Notes: a model not told the origin generated them from the letters alone. A stretch of 7,477 nucleotides of DNA from an uncultured Desulfobacterales bacterium (GCA_947259865.1 CAMYNZ010000300.1:1-7477); one strand, 5' to 3'; shown: positions 1 to 7,187, numbered from the stretch's first letter. Program-made: numbers and translations.

Positions 1-1
1 G

Positions 2-979
2 ATTACCGTCAGCGAGCAGGCTACCGAGCAAATACGCAAATTTTCCGGGCTCGTCGCTGCTGTCGACTCATCCGACCTAAGTTTTCAGGTCGGCGGACAG
101 GTTGAGTCGGTGGAAGTTGATATTGGAGACCGCGTTCAGAAGGGCCAGGTACTCGCTATTCTTGATCCGGAGCCCTACCGGTTGGATGTGGATGCAGCCG
201 AGGCTGAACTTGTAAAGGCGAACGCAAATGTTGTCAATACAAAGGCAGAGTTCGAGCGCCAAAAGAGGGTTTACGAACAGGGCGCGGGTGTAAAAAGTGA
301 TTTGGATACAGCAGAATATAATTATAGAGCCGCCAGGAGTGCAGTTGATTATCAGATTTCGAGGCTGAATCTTGCTAAGCGCAATCTGCGTAAGACGACA
401 CTGCGGTCACCTTATGAAGGCGCTATTGCCTGGCGGGCGGTGCAACCGAACGAGGAGGTGAAGGTCGGGCAGAAAGTGTTCGAAATTGATGCCAAGGGGA
501 CAATGGAGGTGCAGCTGGCAGTTCCGGAGACCACAATCGACCGGATACAGATCGACGACTCGGCGACGATCACCTTTTCCACGCTGCCGGGTGAGTCTGC
601 AAAAGGCCGTATTTCCTACATCGGCTCCGCCGCTGTTAAAGCCAACGCTTTTCCGGTCAAGGTGGAGCTGATTGAGCCGAATGAAACGATAAAACCCGGC
701 ATGACCGCTGAAGCAAATCTTTTTATAAAAGCTGAAAACCAGCAGCCCGGTTTCCTGGTTCCGATACAGGCAATCCTTCCTGCCGCGGATGCGATGCGGG
801 GGCATGCTTTTGTGTACGGCTCCGAGGCATCTACGGTTAAAAAAACCCCGATCCGCTATGGCAGCACACAGCAAGGCAAGGCAATCGTGGACGAGGGACT
901 TGCGGCCGGAGACATTATTGCCGTGGCCGGCGTGAGTTTTTTAGCCGATGGGCTGAAAGTCAAACTGATGAAACAGTAA
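2..979 (+). CDS. RND efflux periplasmic adaptor subunit (HlyD/AcrA family), 5'-truncated by window edge
   Basis: Membrane fusion protein that would link the inner-membrane RND pump to the outer-membrane channel in the periplasm. The frame is open to the window edge, giving 325 visible residues. A GTG at 110 is in frame, but family-typical sequence (KFSGLVAAVDSSDLSFQVGG) lies upstream of it, so the real start and signal peptide are outside the window. Domains in order (visible numbering): lipoyl-like half-motif at about 27-58 (QVGGQVESVEVDIGDRVQKG), alpha-helical hairpin at about 60-130 rich in Ala, Glu, Lys and Arg, second lipoyl half (LRSPYEGAIAWRAVQPNEEV), beta-barrel (VQLAVPETTIDRIQIDD) and a C-terminal membrane-proximal domain ending in LKVKLMKQ. 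The pump gene starts 65 bases downstream on the same strand, so the two are probably co-transcribed. The adaptor role is secure; the substrate is unknown. Confidence 0.93.
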   Translation: MTVSEQATEQIRKFSGLVAAVDSSDLSFQVGGQVESVEVDIGDRVQKGQVLAILDPEPYRLDVDAAEAELVKANANVVNTKAEFERQKRVYEQGAGVKSDLDTAEYNYRAARSAVDYQISRLNLAKRNLRKTTLRSPYEGAIAWRAVQPNEEVKVGQKVFEIDAKGTMEVQLAVPETTIDRIQIDDSATITFSTLPGESAKGRISYIGSAAVKANAFPVKVELIEPNETIKPGMTAEANLFIKAENQQPGFLVPIQAILPAADAMRGHAFVYGSEASTVKKTPIRYGSTQQGKAIVDEGLAAGDIIAVAGVSFLADGLKVKLMKQ

Positions 980-1044
980 TGCAGAAAAGAATTTATGCGA
1001 CGTTGACATAATCTTTATCACCCTTCGGACAAAAGGAACTGAAA

Positions 1045-2892
1045 ATGAAAGGTATCACCGCATTTGCACTGAATAATTCGCGAACCGTCATATTAACCCT
1101 ATTTTTGGTAATTGTCGGAGGCATCTATGCGTTTATAAACCTCCCGAAACTGGAAGACCCCTCCATTACGATTCGCGAAGCGGTGGTTATGGCCCAATAT
1201 CCGGGTATGCCGGTAGAGCAAGTAGAGCGCTTGATTGCCCGACCCATTGAAGAGAAGATCCGAAGCATGGGGGAAGTGGATGATATCAAAGATTCCACTT
1301 CCAAAGTCGGCGAATACCTGATTCACGTAACCATCAAAGATGAAGTCCCCTCCGAAAATCTCCCGGAGACGTGGAAACTGCTGCGCAACAGAATGCAGGA
1401 TGTTAAACCCGAACTGCCGGATGGCACCATCGGACCGATGGTCGACGATACCTTCGGCGATACGTCGGTGGCAACCATTGCGCTTTGGAGCGATGGATTC
1501 AGCATGGCGGAAATGCATGAAGTCGCCCGTCAAATCAGAGAGCACCTCAACCTGATGGAAGGAATCCAGAAGGTCGATTTAACCGGCGTGCAGGATGAGC
1601 GCATCTATATCGAAGTGTCAAATGCCAAGATTGCTCAACTGGGTATCAAACCCGCCGACATCGCAAAAAGTCTGCAGCAGCAAAACATTCTCCTGCCCGG
1701 TGGAAAGATGGGCGTCAACGATGTGGAAGTTGTCATAGAGACCCTGGGCCGGTTCAAGTCCATAGAGGAGATCGGAGAGGTTCTCATCCCAATTTCCGGG
1801 ACCCGGGCCACGATTCCGCTGCGCGACATCGCAACCATCCGGAAGGCATACGTGGAGCCGATCCACAACCCGGCTTACTACAATGGCCATCAGGCTATTG
1901 TTTTAAGTGTCTTTATCATCAAGGGGGTCGACGCCGTGGAGTTTGGCGAGCGGTTGAAGAAAACGGTCGAAAAGATAGAGCAGTCCTATCCCTGGGGCTA
2001 CAAGCTCGATTTTGCCACCTACCAGCCCGAACTTATTAAAAAATCCGTAAATGGTATGGTAGTCAATGTGATCGAAAGTGTGACCATCGTCCTGGTGGTG
2101 GTCATGCTGCTGCTGGGGTTTAGAACCGGTTTGATTGTCGGCTCATTTATTCCGCTTGTAATGCTTTTCGGCATTCTGGTGATGTACGTGCTGGGGATTG
2201 ATATGGAACGCATGTCGCTGGCCACTATGATTATTGCATTGGGTATGTTTGTGGATAACGCCATTGTGGTATCCGATGATATTAAAGTGAATCTGGAAGG
2301 GGGCATGGCGCGTAAAGATGCGGTTTTAAAAACCGGCAGCTCGCTTGCGCTCCCTCTGCTGACCAGTACGCTCACGACTGTTTTTGCCTTCGGACCGATT
2401 CTGCTCCAAATTGGTCAAGTAGGTGATTACACTTCTTCGCTGGGTTCGGTAATGATTATTTTACTGATGGGTTCGTGGTTCTTCTCCATGTTCTCCTCCA
2501 CCAGCATGTGCTACTGGTTTTTGAAAACACCACCGGCCGCCGCTGCCGATAATCGTCAAAAGCGAGATCCGTACCAGGGCAAATTTTATCAGATCTATAG
2601 AAAGATCCTGGAATCCTCTCTGCATCATCGGTTCCTGGCGCTGGCCTTGACGGGTGGCGTGTTCGCTGTGGCAGTATATGGGTTTACGCTTATTCCGCAG
2701 GCCTTTTTCCCGAGCGGGGACAGAAACCAATATTTGATTTATCTTGACCTTCCCGCCGGCACGCGCATCGAGGAGACCGACAGGACCGTGAGGGAACTTA
2801 GCGCCTGGCTGCAGGATAAACAGAAAAACCCGGAAATCACCGGAACAATTGCCTATGTAGGAAACGGCGGGCCGCGTTTTTTCGGTGCCTGA
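1045..2892 (+). CDS. RND efflux transporter permease, N-terminal part of a broken gene
   Basis: Inner-membrane proton/substrate antiporter of the AcrB-like family (HAE-type, COG0841), first 615 residues. ATG at 1045 follows AAGGA (1033-1037) at 7-base spacing. TM1 is at about 12-31 and is followed by a large periplasmic loop (PN1/PN2 and docking region, about 35-335). TM2-TM6 lie at about 339-490 and TM7 at about 529-550. TM4 carries GMFVDNAIVVSDD: Asp404 matches the first proton-relay Asp of AcrB, while the second is Asn405, a variant I recall in related pumps. The frame stops at TGA 2890-2892, soon after YVGNGGPRFF in the PC1 porter subdomain. A complete family member has about 1,000-1,050 residues, so this is only the first 60 percent. 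The remainder lies downstream in another frame. A product ending here would lack TM8-TM12 and should not pump. Confidence 0.9.
   Translation: MKGITAFALNNSRTVILTLFLVIVGGIYAFINLPKLEDPSITIREAVVMAQYPGMPVEQVERLIARPIEEKIRSMGEVDDIKDSTSKVGEYLIHVTIKDEVPSENLPETWKLLRNRMQDVKPELPDGTIGPMVDDTFGDTSVATIALWSDGFSMAEMHEVARQIREHLNLMEGIQKVDLTGVQDERIYIEVSNAKIAQLGIKPADIAKSLQQQNILLPGGKMGVNDVEVVIETLGRFKSIEEIGEVLIPISGTRATIPLRDIATIRKAYVEPIHNPAYYNGHQAIVLSVFIIKGVDAVEFGERLKKTVEKIEQSYPWGYKLDFATYQPELIKKSVNGMVVNVIESVTIVLVVVMLLLGFRTGLIVGSFIPLVMLFGILVMYVLGIDMERMSLATMIIALGMFVDNAIVVSDDIKVNLEGGMARKDAVLKTGSSLALPLLTSTLTTVFAFGPILLQIGQVGDYTSSLGSVMIILLMGSWFFSMFSSTSMCYWFLKTPPAAAADNRQKRDPYQGKFYQIYRKILESSLHHRFLALALTGGVFAVAVYGFTLIPQAFFPSGDRNQYLIYLDLPAGTRIEETDRTVRELSAWLQDKQKNPEITGTIAYVGNGGPRFFGA
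2877..2890 (+). other. Frame break in the RND pump gene (frameshift plus probable deletion)
   Basis: Six Ts at 2877-2882 sit at the switch from frame 1 (PRFFGA, stop) to frame 2 (VPELVSRT). Removing one T would join the frames as PRF-S-VPELV. That would still leave out the residues that related pumps place here: in AcrB-type proteins a strand with an N-x-A-F pattern follows the corresponding glycine-rich turn before the next helix. The simplest reading is a deletion of about 75-90 bases whose length leaves remainder 2 on division by 3. A one-base slip in the T run is the alternative. Confidence 0.65.
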
Positions 2893-4060
2893 ACTTGTTT
2901 CGCGTACGAGCCAATACCTGCTGAATAATTTCCCCAATGTGCGCGGCAGGGTTAAGTCCATGTGGCTTGGCGCCAGTGAAACCGGCCTGATGGAAATCCG
3001 GCTCAGCGGCCCCGGCATAGATGCGTTGCAGGAGCAGGCCGAGCAATTGATGGCCGCGCTTCGAAAAATCCCCGGCAGCATAGATATTAAACAGGATTGG
3101 AACAACCGGGTGTTTACGGCCATGATTGATGTCGATCAGGCCCGTGCTCGCCGTGCCGGAGTGACATCGCAGGATGTGGCCGATACCCTGGATTTCTTTA
3201 TCGACGGTACGACGACAACCAATTTCCACCGGGGGAATGTTCAGATCCCGGTCGTCGGGCGCGGTTTTAAGGTCGAACGGGATTCCCCTGACAGCCTGCT
3301 CACCCTTGGCATCAATCCGTCATCCGGCGACACCAGCGTGCCACTCAACCAGGTTGCCGATCTGTACGCCATGGGTGAACTGAACCGTATCATGCGCTAC
3401 AATCAGGAGCGCACCATAACCGTCAGCGCCAAGAACCAGGTGCTGAAGGCTTCCGAATTCTTTGGGGCCCTTGAGCCGACACTTGCCAAGATGAAATTTC
3501 CGAAAAACCACTACTGGGAAATAGGGGGCGAACTGGAGGACTCTGCCAGGGCCAAAAAGAACCTGGCGAAATGGATGCTGCCATGTTTTGGCGGCATTGT
3601 GTTTTTGCTGGTATGGCAGTTTAACTCCATCCGGCGGGCCGCCATCATTATTCTGACGATGCCGCTGGTCATTGTGGGATCCGTCGTCGGTCTGCTGGTG
3701 ATGCAGGCCGATTTTGGATTTATGGTTATCCTCGGGCTTTTGGCTCTGGCCGGATCGATTGTGAACAACGGTATCGTGATGATCGATAAAATTGAGGAGA
3801 ACCGGCGCAACGGGCAGACGCCCTATGATGCGGTGATCAATTCGGCCGTCAGCCGATTCAGACCGATATTGCTTTCAGTTTCAACAACCATGCTTGGATT
3901 CACGCCGCTGATCATCAATCATGATCCGCTCTTTTACGGCATGGCATGCATCATGTTTTTCGGTCTGGGCATCGGCAGTTTATTTACGCTAAACTATGTT
4001 CCGGCGCTTTACAGCATCTTTTTTCGGGTTAAAACCCCGGCAGATAATGTACCTGGCTGA
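2885..4060 (+). pseudogene. RND efflux transporter permease, C-terminal part in shifted frame
   Basis: This continues the pump gene in the +1 frame and gives about 391 residues from the GTG at 2885. It begins PELVSRTSQYLL, inside PC1, then continues through PC2 and the docking region (about 20-225, including WLGASETGLMEIRLSGPG). TM8 to TM12 follow at about 229-245, 249-273, 278-302, 326-346 and 350-378. TM10 has LALAGSIVNNGIVMID, with Asn where AcrB has its relay Lys; as I recall, this is usual in this pump subgroup. No Shine-Dalgarno sequence precedes the GTG, which overlaps the end of the first part, so independent translation is doubtful. Beyond the junction the frame is intact to its TGA, with no further stops, so the lesion is either recent or a sequence error. 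Homology is secure; expression is not. Confidence 0.85.
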
Positions 4061-4121
4061 ACCCAAGGGAATTAAATACTTTACAAACGATCACCCCTTA
4101 CCCAGCACAGAATGGCTTGAA

Positions 4122-4199
4122 TTTATCCGCCAGAGTTCTTTGGTGGGTTTATCCGCCAGAGTTGTTTGGCGAATTTATCCGCTTCAGTGGATAACAGCA
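4122..4199. repeat. 26-bp-period tandem repeat (three units) upstream of the outer-membrane channel gene
   Basis: Units start at 4122, 4148 and 4174, each with TTTATCCGC. Units 1 and 2 share TTTATCCGCCAGAGTT and TTTGG; unit 3 keeps the first nine bases and then diverges. Each unit holds a short dyad with an 8-base loop: CGCCA/TGGTG at 4128-4145 (one G-T pair), CGCCA/TGGCG at 4154-4171, and TTATCC/GGATAA at 4175-4194. The array fills the gap between the pump stop and the channel start. It could be a set of operator sites or a mobile-element remnant; the sequence does not decide. Confidence 0.7.
4166..4195 (+). promoter_or_regulatory. Possible weak sigma70-type promoter for the outer-membrane channel gene
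   Basis: TTGGCG (4166-4171) and GATAAC (4190-4195) are 18 bases apart, and each matches 4 of 6 consensus positions. Transcription would begin near 4202, about 40 bases before the start codon. The -10 element overlaps the TTATCC/GGATAA dyad of the third repeat unit, which would suit a repressor site. The matches are weak and could be chance. The channel gene could equally be read through from the pump gene. Confidence 0.25.
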
Positions 4200-4230
4200 A
4201 CGGCAAATGTTTGCTAACTGACTTCTCAAA

Positions 4231-4237
4231 GGGGGGA
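4231..4237 (+). promoter_or_regulatory. Ribosome binding site deciding between two ATG starts
   Basis: The purine run GGGGGGAG precedes two in-frame ATGs, at 4240 and 4246. From its GGAG end (4237) the spacing is 2 bases to the first ATG and 8 bases to the second. Standard spacing therefore favours 4246, although pairing with the earlier Gs would allow 4240. The choice only adds or removes Met-Leu. Confidence 0.6.
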
Positions 4238-4239
4238 GT

Positions 4240-5925
4240 ATGTTAATGCTGAACTACAAAATCCAGACGGCAAGCAGTAAAGATAACAACTATAGGAAGC
4301 GCTTTGATCGAAGAAGAAACCAGGGCGGCTTAAGACGACTTCGATTTCTCGCCTGGGGAATCAGCGTTGCACTTATATTGAGCGGTTGTACGATGATCGG
4401 CCCTGATTTCATCAAACCTGAAGCACCCGTTGAAAATGAATGGATCGAAACCGGTGATGACAGGGTTAAAACAGAAAAGACGGATTACAGCCAATGGTGG
4501 ACGGTGTTCAATGATCCGGTCCTCAACACCCTCATTGACAGGGCCTATCAGCAAAACCTGACCCTTCAGATTGCCGGCATCCGTATCCTGGAAGCCCGGG
4601 CCGAACTGGGAATCGCCGTCGGTAACCTGTATCCCCAGCAACAGGCAGGCCTTGCCGGAATATCACGCACCGATGTTAGTGATAACACCTCGGGTTCCCT
4701 TGCGGTTGATTCGCCTTTCAACAGTTTGGATCTGGGCTTCGATGCGGTCTGGGAGTTGGATATCTGGGGTAAATTCCGACGGGCTGTTGAATCCGGTGTG
4801 GCCAATCTGGAGGCTTCGATCGCCGGCTATGATGATTTATTGGTTTCGTTAACCGCCGAGGTGGCCCGCACTTATGTGCTGATCCGGACATTGGAGCAGC
4901 GCCTGGACATCGCCCGGCAAAATGTCAAGATTCAGGCCCAATCACTAAAAATTGCCAGAGTACGCTATGAGGCCGGTGATGTCAGCGAACTGGATGTGAC
5001 CCAGGCCAGGTCGCTTTTGCGAAATACCCAGGCATTGATTCCCCGGCTGGAATCCGGCTTGCGCCAATCCAAAAATGGATTAGCGATTCTGCTGGGTGTT
5101 CTGCCGAGTGAAATCGGGGAAATATTGGGTCCAGCGGGTACGATTCCGGAAGTCTCTTCCGAGGTATTTGTCGATATTCCAGCAGAACTGCTGCGGCGGC
5201 GGCCGGATATCCGGCTGGCAGAGCTGCAGGTAGCCACCCAGAGTGCCCGGATCGGAATTGCAAAGTCAGACCTGTATCCTCAATTCACGCTTTTTGGTAG
5301 TGTCGGTCTGGCCACCAGTTCGGGGGCTGCTACCAAAGCCGGCGGAACAGACGGTAGCGATTTGGGTGATCTATTCGAATCGGACAGTCTGACCTGGAGC
5401 ACCGGGGCTGGTTTCAGCTGGGATATCTTCAATTACGGGCGTATTAAAAACCGGGTGCGCGTGGAAGATGCACGCTTTCAGCAACTGGTAGTCAATTATG
5501 AAGACACCGTTTTACGGGCCTTTCAGGAGATTGAAGATGCCATGGTGGCGTTCCTGCGGGCCCAGGAGGAAGAAAAATTCCTGCTGGACAGTGTCAACGC
5601 CGCCAGACGCTCGGTTGATCTTTCACTGCTTCAATACCGTGAGGGCCTGGCTGATTACCAGCGGGTGCTCGACACCCAGCGCTTTTTGACGGACCAGTCA
5701 GATATATTGACGGCCGCCAGCGGCGATGTTGTTCTGAACCTGGTGGCCCTGTACAAGGCACTGGGCGGGGGTTGGCAAACCCGGATCGGCAAAGATTACG
5801 TATCTCCGGCCACCCTCGAATTAATGCAGAAAAGAACCGACTGGGGCAAATTGATTGAACCTGAAAAATTACAACCACCGCCTTCACCGGAGGAGCGCAA
5901 CAACTGGCGCCGTCCGGACTGGTAA
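4240..5925 (+). CDS. Outer-membrane efflux lipoprotein, NodT/OprM/TolC family
   Basis: Trimeric outer-membrane channel subunit that would complete the tripartite exporter; 561 residues. A basic N-terminus (many Arg, residues 19-35) leads into a hydrophobic stretch and the lipobox LSGC, with Cys50 as the predicted lipidated residue, followed by TMIGPDF, the usual NodT-type entry. The roughly 35 residues before the hydrophobic core make a long signal n-region, so the true start may be later. Two OEP repeats follow: the first includes LTAEVARTYVLIRTLEQRL and RYEAGDVSELDVTQA; the second begins at LLRRRPDI (317-324), with AKSDLYPQF and DIFNYGRI after it. The family core ends near GGGW (509-512), and a 49-residue Pro-rich tail (PPPSPEER) extends beyond it. 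The ATG at 4246 has better ribosome-site spacing. It lies 179 bases behind the pump gene with the 26-bp repeats between. Family assignment is strong. Confidence 0.94.
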   Translation: MLMLNYKIQTASSKDNNYRKRFDRRRNQGGLRRLRFLAWGISVALILSGCTMIGPDFIKPEAPVENEWIETGDDRVKTEKTDYSQWWTVFNDPVLNTLIDRAYQQNLTLQIAGIRILEARAELGIAVGNLYPQQQAGLAGISRTDVSDNTSGSLAVDSPFNSLDLGFDAVWELDIWGKFRRAVESGVANLEASIAGYDDLLVSLTAEVARTYVLIRTLEQRLDIARQNVKIQAQSLKIARVRYEAGDVSELDVTQARSLLRNTQALIPRLESGLRQSKNGLAILLGVLPSEIGEILGPAGTIPEVSSEVFVDIPAELLRRRPDIRLAELQVATQSARIGIAKSDLYPQFTLFGSVGLATSSGAATKAGGTDGSDLGDLFESDSLTWSTGAGFSWDIFNYGRIKNRVRVEDARFQQLVVNYEDTVLRAFQEIEDAMVAFLRAQEEEKFLLDSVNAARRSVDLSLLQYREGLADYQRVLDTQRFLTDQSDILTAASGDVVLNLVALYKALGGGWQTRIGKDYVSPATLELMQKRTDWGKLIEPEKLQPPPSPEERNNWRRPDW

Positions 5926-5992
5926 AAGTCATTAAGATCGCTTCCTGGAGTGAGGCTCTGTCACAGACATATCCGGGCTGGGTTTTGACACC

Positions 5993-6076
5993 GTGCTCAC
6001 CCTGCTTGTGGTGCTTGTGCTGTATGCCATATTCTTCCGGGTACCGACATCCCAGGCTGCTGAAGAAAAATTTTAA
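5993..6076 (+). CDS. Possible tiny single-pass membrane peptide or gene remnant
   Basis: A short + frame from a GTG at 5993 encodes 27 residues, starting MLTLLVVLVLYAIFFRVP and ending AAEEKF. It has one hydrophobic segment of about 15 residues followed by a charged tail. The frame is open back to a TGA at 5951, so it could also be the last 40 or so codons of a decayed membrane protein gene. Only a weak GGG-rich stretch (5975-5983) stands in for a ribosome site. It ends 35 bases before the channel gene. I do not recognise it, and it may be chance. Confidence 0.2.
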   Translation: MLTLLVVLVLYAIFFRVPTSQAAEEKF

Positions 6077-6090
6077 TCCTGTAAGTGGTT

Positions 6091-6099
6091 AGGAGGGAG
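6091..6099 (+). promoter_or_regulatory. Ribosome binding site for the channel gene
   Basis: AGGAGGGAG is a strong Shine-Dalgarno match. It lies downstream of the in-frame GTG at 6085, so it cannot serve that codon. It ends 12 bases before the ATG at 6112, slightly long but workable, and so fixes the start at 6112. Confidence 0.7.
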
Positions 6100-6111
6100 C
6101 AAAGTCTCAGC

Positions 6112-6789
6112 ATGGCCAAACAACTTCGCCTTCCATTTACCCAGCTCCGTATCGGCAGGTTTCTCTTTCTGCTCATCGCCTTAATCCTCACGTTGGCTCT
6201 ACGCCCCTTTCTTGAGGGCGTATTCCGAATCACCTATCTGATGGATATCTTTTTTACGGTAATTTATCTTTCCGCGGTCTACGCGGCCAGCCAAAAAAGA
6301 GGCATTTTTATCGTCGCTATTTTCATTTCACTTTTAACGGTCGTCCTGCTGTGGTTGGCTCGTCTCACGGACAACTCTTCCTTCGGCATCGCGGGCAATA
6401 TTACAGGTTCCCTATTTTTTGCTTTTACGGCAATTATGATCCTGGGTTATTTATTCAGGGAAGACAAAGTAACAGGCGATATGATCATGGGCGCGGTTTG
6501 CGTTTATTTCCTGATGGGTTTGATCTGGGCCTTTGTTTTTTCCACCATGGAAACGCTTCAGCCCGGATCATTTAAAATGGCGCAGGAGCCAGCCAGTCAA
6601 CCCGCTTTTACCTATTACAGTTATGTTACACTCTCCACGCTGGGATACGGGGATATCACGCCCATCAGCGCTCCGGCGCGATCATTGTCTATTCTGGAGG
6701 CCATGATGGGCCAGCTTTATCTTGCTGTGCTGGTCGCCCGCCTGGTAGGGATGCATATATCCCAATCGATGATGAAGAAATCCCGGTAA
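6112..6789 (+). CDS. Potassium channel family protein (Ion_trans_2 type pore), six-helix
   Basis: Predicted inner-membrane cation channel, 225 residues from ATG 6112. Hydrophobic segments lie at about 14-34, 41-59, 63-83, 97-113, 123-145 and 192-214. Between the last two is a pore loop with YVTLSTLGYGDITP; the filter TLGYGD (176-181) matches the potassium-channel TVGYGD signature with Leu for Val. The last helix, with GQLYLAVLVARLVG, is the usual inner helix of small bacterial channels of this class. There is no Arg-rich voltage-sensor helix and no cytosolic RCK or cyclic-nucleotide domain, so gating is not evident. Channels of this kind form tetramers. It lies 186 bases behind the efflux lipoprotein gene on the same strand and is followed by a candidate terminator, so co-transcription is possible. 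No functional link to the exporter is evident. Potassium selectivity is inferred from the filter only. Confidence 0.88.
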   Translation: MAKQLRLPFTQLRIGRFLFLLIALILTLALRPFLEGVFRITYLMDIFFTVIYLSAVYAASQKRGIFIVAIFISLLTVVLLWLARLTDNSSFGIAGNITGSLFFAFTAIMILGYLFREDKVTGDMIMGAVCVYFLMGLIWAFVFSTMETLQPGSFKMAQEPASQPAFTYYSYVTLSTLGYGDITPISAPARSLSILEAMMGQLYLAVLVARLVGMHISQSMMKKSR

Positions 6790-6807
6790 ATTGGAAAAAG
6801 AGGTTTG

Positions 6808-6850
6808 AACGCCATTGTGGGTAACTCTCTGCCCTGTAATGCGGGTTTTT
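6808..6850 (+). terminator. Candidate rho-independent terminator after the channel gene
   Basis: CATTGTGGG (6813-6821) can pair with CCCTGTAATG (6832-6841), using two G-U pairs and one bulged base, around a 10-base loop. CGGG and five Ts (6846-6850) follow. An alternative outer stem, AACGC (6808-6812) with GCGTT (6851-6855), also exists. The position just after the channel stop suits a terminator. The stem is imperfect and the T run short. Confidence 0.4.
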
Positions 6851-6915
6851 GCGTTAAAAAAAATATCTAAACCAGACAGACTTCTATGATCCGGCCGGAA
6901 ACGGCGGAAACTGCC

Positions 6916-6921
6916 GGGAGG
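6916..6921 (+). promoter_or_regulatory. Ribosome binding site supporting a TTG start
   Basis: GGGAGG ends 8 bases before the TTG at 6930, an ideal spacing. No ATG, GTG or TTG occurs in the same frame between the upstream stop at 6855 and 6930. The TTG also overlaps (TTGA) the TGA of a 15-codon ATG frame at 6886-6933, which could allow translational coupling, though that mini-frame has no clear ribosome site of its own. Confidence 0.5.
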
Positions 6922-6929
6922 CAGGTATC

Positions 6930-7187
6930 TTGATTCAACGGGTTGCAAAAAATTCACAGGGGTATCACCTGGGTTTCAAGCCCAGCACGATCCCGGCAAA
7001 AATAGGCGGGCAGGAATTATTTGTCGTTGGGGACATTCTTCTGGCAGTGCAGGGAATACCGATTTCCTTTGATCCGGATGCGCTGGATAAAATTCGAGAA
7101 ATACTTGGCGCACGACCCGATTTGACCAACATAGAGTTCAGCGTCCTGCGGGAGGGAAAAATAATCAAATTGCAGAGGTCTCGGTAG
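6930..7187 (+). CDS. Short PDZ-domain protein, possible C-terminal remnant of an HtrA/S1C-type protease
   Basis: The frame gives 85 residues from TTG 6930. The sequence reads like one PDZ domain: LIQRVAKNSQGYHLGFKP corresponds to the carboxylate-binding strand and first helix, then GGQELFVVGDILLAVQGIPI is the typical GGxxLxxGDxIxxVxGxxV segment, and IEFSVLREGKIIKLQ the final strand. I recall very similar segments at the C-terminal end of trypsin-like S1C (HtrA/DegP) proteases. No protease domain, signal peptide or membrane segment is present. The frame stays open upstream to a TAA at 6855, and its translation there (FYDPAGNGGNCREAGI) runs smoothly into the domain. That suggests the tail of a longer gene whose front is lost. 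A well-spaced GGGAGG before the TTG means a stand-alone protein is also possible. Partners are unknown. Confidence 0.6.
   Translation: MIQRVAKNSQGYHLGFKPSTIPAKIGGQELFVVGDILLAVQGIPISFDPDALDKIREILGARPDLTNIEFSVLREGKIIKLQRSR

Noticed and set aside
110..112. GTG at 110 as the start of the adaptor gene
   Set aside because: The frame continues upstream to the window edge with typical adaptor sequence, including part of the lipoyl-like motif, so the GTG is an internal Val codon.
1003..1031. TTGACA upstream of the pump gene as a promoter -35 box
   Set aside because: The hexamer is perfect, but nothing like TATAAT lies 16-18 bases downstream (the sequence there is TTCGGACA), so an internal promoter is not supported.
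2461..3123. A 220-residue open frame on the minus strand across the pump gene
   Set aside because: It lies opposite clearly homologous RND sequence on both sides of the frame break, and its translation shows no recognisable domain. It is a shadow of the + strand gene.
3996..4217. A 73-residue + frame covering the pump's end and the 26-bp repeats
   Set aside because: It starts inside the last helix of the pump in another frame and its second half is just the tandem repeat translated. No ribosome site or domain is seen.
6085..6087. GTG at 6085 as the start of the channel gene
   Set aside because: The strong AGGAGGGAG lies downstream of it and there is no ribosome site upstream. The ATG at 6112 fits better.
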